NCBI RefSeq assembly: GCF_000239295.1
Contig: NZ_JH417791.1
Location: 1-32,440 of the forward strand
Reading direction: 5' to 3'
DNA from: Flavonifractor plautii ATCC 29863
Lineage (GTDB): Bacteria > Bacillota > Clostridia > Oscillospirales > Oscillospiraceae
Length of the DNA: 32,440 bases
How positions within the stretch are numbered: the stretch's first letter is position 1; the number at the start of each line of letters is the position of its first letter. The notes beneath the pieces are model-generated. The model saw nothing but the letters and a program-made list of their open reading frames with translations. It was not told the DNA's origin and ran no database searches. Positions 29,610 to 32,440 of this stretch are shown here, piece by piece. A program made the position numbers and the translations under genes.

Positions 29610-30680
29610 ATGCAAGATGGAATTATTGCTGGAAACGGAAGTAGCCGGTATTTGAAAACGGTGGCGGCAGCGCTTTCCCTGTATCCTAGCTATGAGGATT
29701 TTATCACGGCGCTGATCGCCGGGACATTTCCCATTGACCTGAACGGGATCAATGAGGCAGGGTGGTCGCGGCAGGGGACACCCCTGAACAAAGGAACCCT
29801 GTTAAGCGACACCACAGAAACCAAGATATGGGGTTCAGCCGGGAACCATACAGTTGACCAGGCGCTCGGTCAGATACTTGGCTCAATCGGATATAGCCTA
29901 GTAAAGGAATACACATCACCAGGGAGCTACACACATACCTTCGACCGCAAATATACAGATATTTTTGTGATTGTGGTTGGCGCTGGCGGAGGAGGCGGTG
30001 TGGGCGAGATAAGAAAAACAAACGAATATTACAACGAGTGGGAAGGTAGAGGCGGCGGTGGCGGCGGTGCTGGAGAAGTAGTTGTTGCTTATTTTTTAGA
30101 CAGCACTAAAATTTCAAATAAAAATATTGTTATCGGCTCTGGTGGAAGCGGGGGGACTTCAGTGAGCCCCAACGGTGCAAACAGCGATATCGACGGCAGA
30201 AAAGGCATGAGCGGAGGCAGTAGCAGCGCTTTCGGAATTACAGCGGCGGGAGGATCTCCAGGGGATAACTTCCATGCTGGTAAAGCTGGTGGTGTGGCTT
30301 CAAATATCACTTCTGGTCCTGGCTTTGGCGGAAGAGGACATGTTAATGATACTGTATCTGAACAGGGAGAAGATGGCTCTCTTATAATGACATTTGGAAT
30401 AAGGGCCCCAGGTGGCGGCGGTGGCGGCGGTAACAGCAAAGGTTCATCGACCGGTAATTCTGATGGGAAAGGAGCACCCGGTGGAAGCAGCGGCGGCGGA
30501 AGGGGAGGCAACGGAGCCACCTCATCCGCAAACGGAACCAATGGTGCGGATGGTAGCAGAGGTGGCGGCGGTGGTGGTGCTGGCGGCGGCTGCAATTTCC
30601 TTTACCAGCAAAAATCCTCTGGAAATGGGGGGAGAGGCGGACACGGATATGTAGCGATTTACGGTAGGGGGGCGTTTTGA
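29610..30680 (+). CDS. Glycine-rich tail tip / adhesin
   Basis: A 356-residue protein with GAGGTG upstream. The N-terminal ~100 residues attach (IIAGNGSSRYLKTVAAALSL). From YTSPGSYTHTFDRKYTDIFV onward it is a glycine-rich domain (GAGGGGGVGE, RGGGGGGAGE, GGRGGHGYVAIYGRG). It has the same design as the hub's C-terminal part. Base composition is clearly lower in GC than in the neighbours, with many AAT/AAA codons, as expected for a swapped receptor-binding module. Confidence 0.75.
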   Translation: MQDGIIAGNGSSRYLKTVAAALSLYPSYEDFITALIAGTFPIDLNGINEAGWSRQGTPLNKGTLLSDTTETKIWGSAGNHTVDQALGQILGSIGYSLVKEYTSPGSYTHTFDRKYTDIFVIVVGAGGGGGVGEIRKTNEYYNEWEGRGGGGGGAGEVVVAYFLDSTKISNKNIVIGSGGSGGTSVSPNGANSDIDGRKGMSGGSSSAFGITAAGGSPGDNFHAGKAGGVASNITSGPGFGGRGHVNDTVSEQGEDGSLIMTFGIRAPGGGGGGGNSKGSSTGNSDGKGAPGGSSGGGRGGNGATSSANGTNGADGSRGGGGGGAGGGCNFLYQQKSSGNGGRGGHGYVAIYGRGAF

Positions 30681-30964
30681 TGAAAACGGTTTATTTGAAC
30701 GAGGATAACACTGTCCGCGAAATCATCCCGGAATATGCACTCCCGCCGGAGAAGTGGTATAGCGAGGCATTTGCACGACGCTGTGTAGAGGTACAGGACG
30801 ATGTAGAGCAGGGGTGGCGCTACAACCCCGAAACAGGGCAGGCCACCCCGGACAATAGACCGCCGGAGCCTGAATCGCCCTCGGCAGAGGACATCACCCT
30901 GGACATGCTGGCCGAGCACGAGGAACGACTTTGTATGTTGGAAATCACCACCAATGCTGTTTGA
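30680..30964 (+). CDS. Small tail-associated protein (94 aa)
   Basis: A 94-residue acidic protein whose ATG shares one base with the preceding stop; GGGGGG is upstream. It begins MKTVYLNEDNTVREIIPEYA with an E-xW YSEAFARRCVEV segment and ends in a short helix. Proteins of this form follow tail fibre genes in many Firmicutes prophages and may be fibre chaperones or caps. Confidence 0.65.
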   Translation: MKTVYLNEDNTVREIIPEYALPPEKWYSEAFARRCVEVQDDVEQGWRYNPETGQATPDNRPPEPESPSAEDITLDMLAEHEERLCMLEITTNAV

Positions 30965-30978
30965 GGAAGGGGAAGGAC

Positions 30979-31128
30979 ATGAACACGGTATTTAATCTCT
31001 GCAAGCTGCTTATTGACCGGGGCCGCACCGACGGCCTCCAGGACAAGATGGATGTCTATCTCGCCGCCGACCGGCTCACCCCGGAGGAGTACCAGGAGCT
31101 GGCCGGGCTGCTTGCCCCAGAACAGTAA
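30979..31128 (+). CDS. Small hypothetical protein (49 aa)
   Basis: A 49-residue helical protein with GAAGGGGAAGG upstream. It has TVFNLCKLLIDRGRTDG, DVYLAADRLTPEEYQEL and ends at LLAPEQ. No membrane segment, so it is not a holin. It is placed between tail and lysin genes, in the slot where XkdX-like mini proteins occur. Confidence 0.6.
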   Translation: MNTVFNLCKLLIDRGRTDGLQDKMDVYLAADRLTPEEYQELAGLLAPEQ

Positions 31129-31166
31129 TCAACAGCGGGATCGCTGGATAAAAGGATGTGAATCAA

Positions 31167-32440
31167 ATGAGTAAGAGCATTACATATGTCCCGCTCTCGT
31201 CCGTGGAGCGGATTGAGCTGAGAGTCACCAACTGCCGCAAGACACTTTCCCAGGTCAAGGAAGAGACTGGTGCCCACTATGTGTTGAATGGCGGCATGTG
31301 GAACCCAGACGGCTCGGCCTGCCCGCTGCTCAAGGTGGGCGGGGTAATGCGCTCCGGCACGCCCTGGAGGGCGATGGGCTACGCCTGGGATAAGGGCCCC
31401 GACATCCACATGACCTCCGAGTACGGGGGAGCGGATAACTTTATTGCGGTGACCGCCCTCATTGCCTCCGGTAAGCCAGTGGATAAGCCCTCCTACGGCT
31501 CAGCCCAGGGAGGCAAGCGGGGGCGGAGCGCTATTGGCCTGCGCGGTGGAAGTCTAGCCCTCTACTGCTCCGGCGACGGCACCAGGGACGCAGCCACGAC
31601 GGAGACTCTGAGGGACGAGCTGGCCGGGCTGGGCTGGTCCTCCGCCGTCATGCTGGACGGGGGCGGCTCCAGCCAGTGTGACTTTGGCGGAGAGCGCATC
31701 ACCGCCAGCCGCAAGGTGCACAACTGGATTTGCGTGTATCTCAAGCAGGACGGTACTGAGACGCCGCCGGAACAGGAGGACAAGCCTATGAGCAAGTACA
31801 CCGTGACGCCCAGCATCGGCGTCAACATCCGCAGCGGCCCCGGCACCGGCTACGGCAAGGCGGGGGCGTACCCCTGCGGGGCCGTGGTGGATGTTCTGGA
31901 GAAGCGGGACGGCTGGGGCAGGACGGATAAGGGCTGGGTGTCCCTGGCCTATCTGGAGGCCGTGGAGGGCCCTCAGCGGGTCACAGACAACGGCATTGCC
32001 ATCCAGGAGCATATCATCTCCGGCGGGCGCAAAAACCGGCCGGGCAGGGACACCAACCCGGACACCTACATCACCATCCACGAGACCGGCAACGCGGCCA
32101 AGGGCGCCGACGCCGCGGCCCACGGGGCCTACCTGGACAGCGCCGCCGGGGAGGATGATCTGGTGAGCTGGCACTACACCGTGGACGACCACGCCATTGT
32201 CCAGCACCTGCCCGACTACGAGACAGCGTACCATGCCGGGGACGGCAAGGCCGGGCCGGGCAACACCACCAGCATCGGCATCGAGATCTGCGTCAACGCC
32301 GGAGGGGACTTTGAGGCGGCCAAAGCCAACGCGGCTGCCCTGGTGCGCCTGCTCATGGAGGAGCACGGCATCCCGCTGGACAATGTAGTCCAGCACAACC
32401 GCTGGAACGGCAAGGACTGTCCCAAGACCATCCGGGCCAC
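31167..32440 (+). CDS. Lysin: NAGPA-like domain + SH3b + N-acetylmuramoyl-L-alanine amidase (3' end outside window)
   Basis: An open frame of 424 complete codons that runs off the window. Residues ~15-195 resemble the phosphodiester glycosidase (NAGPA) family: NGGMWN (41-46), RSAIG (120-124) and LDGGGSSQ (163-170). Residues ~212-265 are an SH3b wall-binding domain (VNIRSGPGTGYGK, GWGRTDKGWVSLAYL). From ~275 comes Amidase_2 with zinc ligands H305 (ITIHETG), H410 (VVQHNRW) and C418 (DCPKTIR). AAAGGATG precedes the start. The amidase cuts the stem peptide from MurNAc for host lysis; the NAGPA part may act on wall sugar-phosphate bonds, which is unproven. Confidence 0.88.
   Translation, partial: MSKSITYVPLSSVERIELRVTNCRKTLSQVKEETGAHYVLNGGMWNPDGSACPLLKVGGVMRSGTPWRAMGYAWDKGPDIHMTSEYGGADNFIAVTALIASGKPVDKPSYGSAQGGKRGRSAIGLRGGSLALYCSGDGTRDAATTETLRDELAGLGWSSAVMLDGGGSSQCDFGGERITASRKVHNWICVYLKQDGTETPPEQEDKPMSKYTVTPSIGVNIRSGPGTGYGKAGAYPCGAVVDVLEKRDGWGRTDKGWVSLAYLEAVEGPQRVTDNGIAIQEHIISGGRKNRPGRDTNPDTYITIHETGNAAKGADAAAHGAYLDSAAGEDDLVSWHYTVDDHAIVQHLPDYETAYHAGDGKAGPGNTTSIGIEICVNAGGDFEAAKANAAALVRLLMEEHGIPLDNVVQHNRWNGKDCPKTIRA
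31774..31790 (+). promoter_or_regulatory. Internal ribosome binding site and start codon in the lysin gene
   Basis: AGGAGG (31774-31779) stands 8 bases before an in-frame ATG (31788, residue 208). This is exactly at the border between the NAGPA-like part and SH3b. Initiation here would give a separate SH3b-amidase protein (MSKYTVTP...). Confidence 0.65.

Noticed and set aside
30000-30600. GGCGGC-rich runs as a CRISPR or tandem DNA repeat
   Set aside because: The repeats are irregular, vary in length and follow the glycine codons of one gene. No constant repeat with unique spacers is present.
30412-30654. 80-codon plus-strand frame inside the glycine-rich gene
   Set aside because: It is the shifted reading of GGN repeats (Ala/Val/Glu runs) and has no ribosome site.

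Overview
The window is almost entirely one tailed-phage genome integrated in a GC-rich, spore-forming Firmicute. The gene styles (large serine recombinase, PcfJ-like protein, DUF3102 coiled-coil protein, HK97-type head genes, GGAGG-type ribosome binding sites with frequent GTG/TTG starts) fit a prophage of the gut Oscillospiraceae (Flavonifractor/Lawsonibacter-like). That taxonomic call is inference from gene content and base composition. The left ~1.05 kb is host DNA: a 51-codon hypothetical gene and the 3' half of a YaaH/SleL-like GH18 spore-germination glycosylase. The glycosylase reading frame stops matching its family next to the end of the phage recombinase gene, so the phage has apparently inserted into it. 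The right end of the prophage lies beyond the window.

Layout. 1.07-5.15 kb, leftward lysogeny block: large serine recombinase, Uma2-type nuclease, a chimera of a nucleotidyltransferase start and a LexA/S24 end, a PH-domain protein, and a self-cleaving CI/LexA-like repressor. 5.15-5.32 kb: divergent promoters with three copies of a 13-bp operator. 5.3-6.8 kb: cro-like gene and a moron area. Here two leftward genes each have a near-identical promoter (TTGTCC, 17 bp, TAGAAT), separated by repeated GC-rich hairpins, and are interleaved with a rightward DUF2829 (Tad2-like) candidate anti-defence gene. 6.8-13.9 kb: a rightward early operon of small overlapping genes (Zn-ribbons, HTH, short membrane proteins), then a PcfK/AcrIIA9-like and PcfJ-like pair, DUF3102 and ASCH-domain proteins, ended by a strong hairpin. 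14.0-15.4 kb: a HUH rolling-circle-type nuclease (the only recognisable replication protein), an XRE regulator and an HNH nuclease.

15.5-31 kb, late genes in canonical HK97-like siphovirus order: TerS, TerL, portal, ClpP-like protease, capsid with a C-terminal cadherin-like sandwich domain, connectors, tail tube, tail chaperone pair with an A_AAA_AAC -1 frameshift site, tape measure, distal tail, hub with a glycine-rich tip, Ig-like protein, and a second glycine-rich adhesin. The last gene, cut by the window end, is a lysin joining a NAGPA-like domain, SH3b and Amidase_2, with an internal ribosome binding site before the SH3b part. No holin was recognised inside the window.
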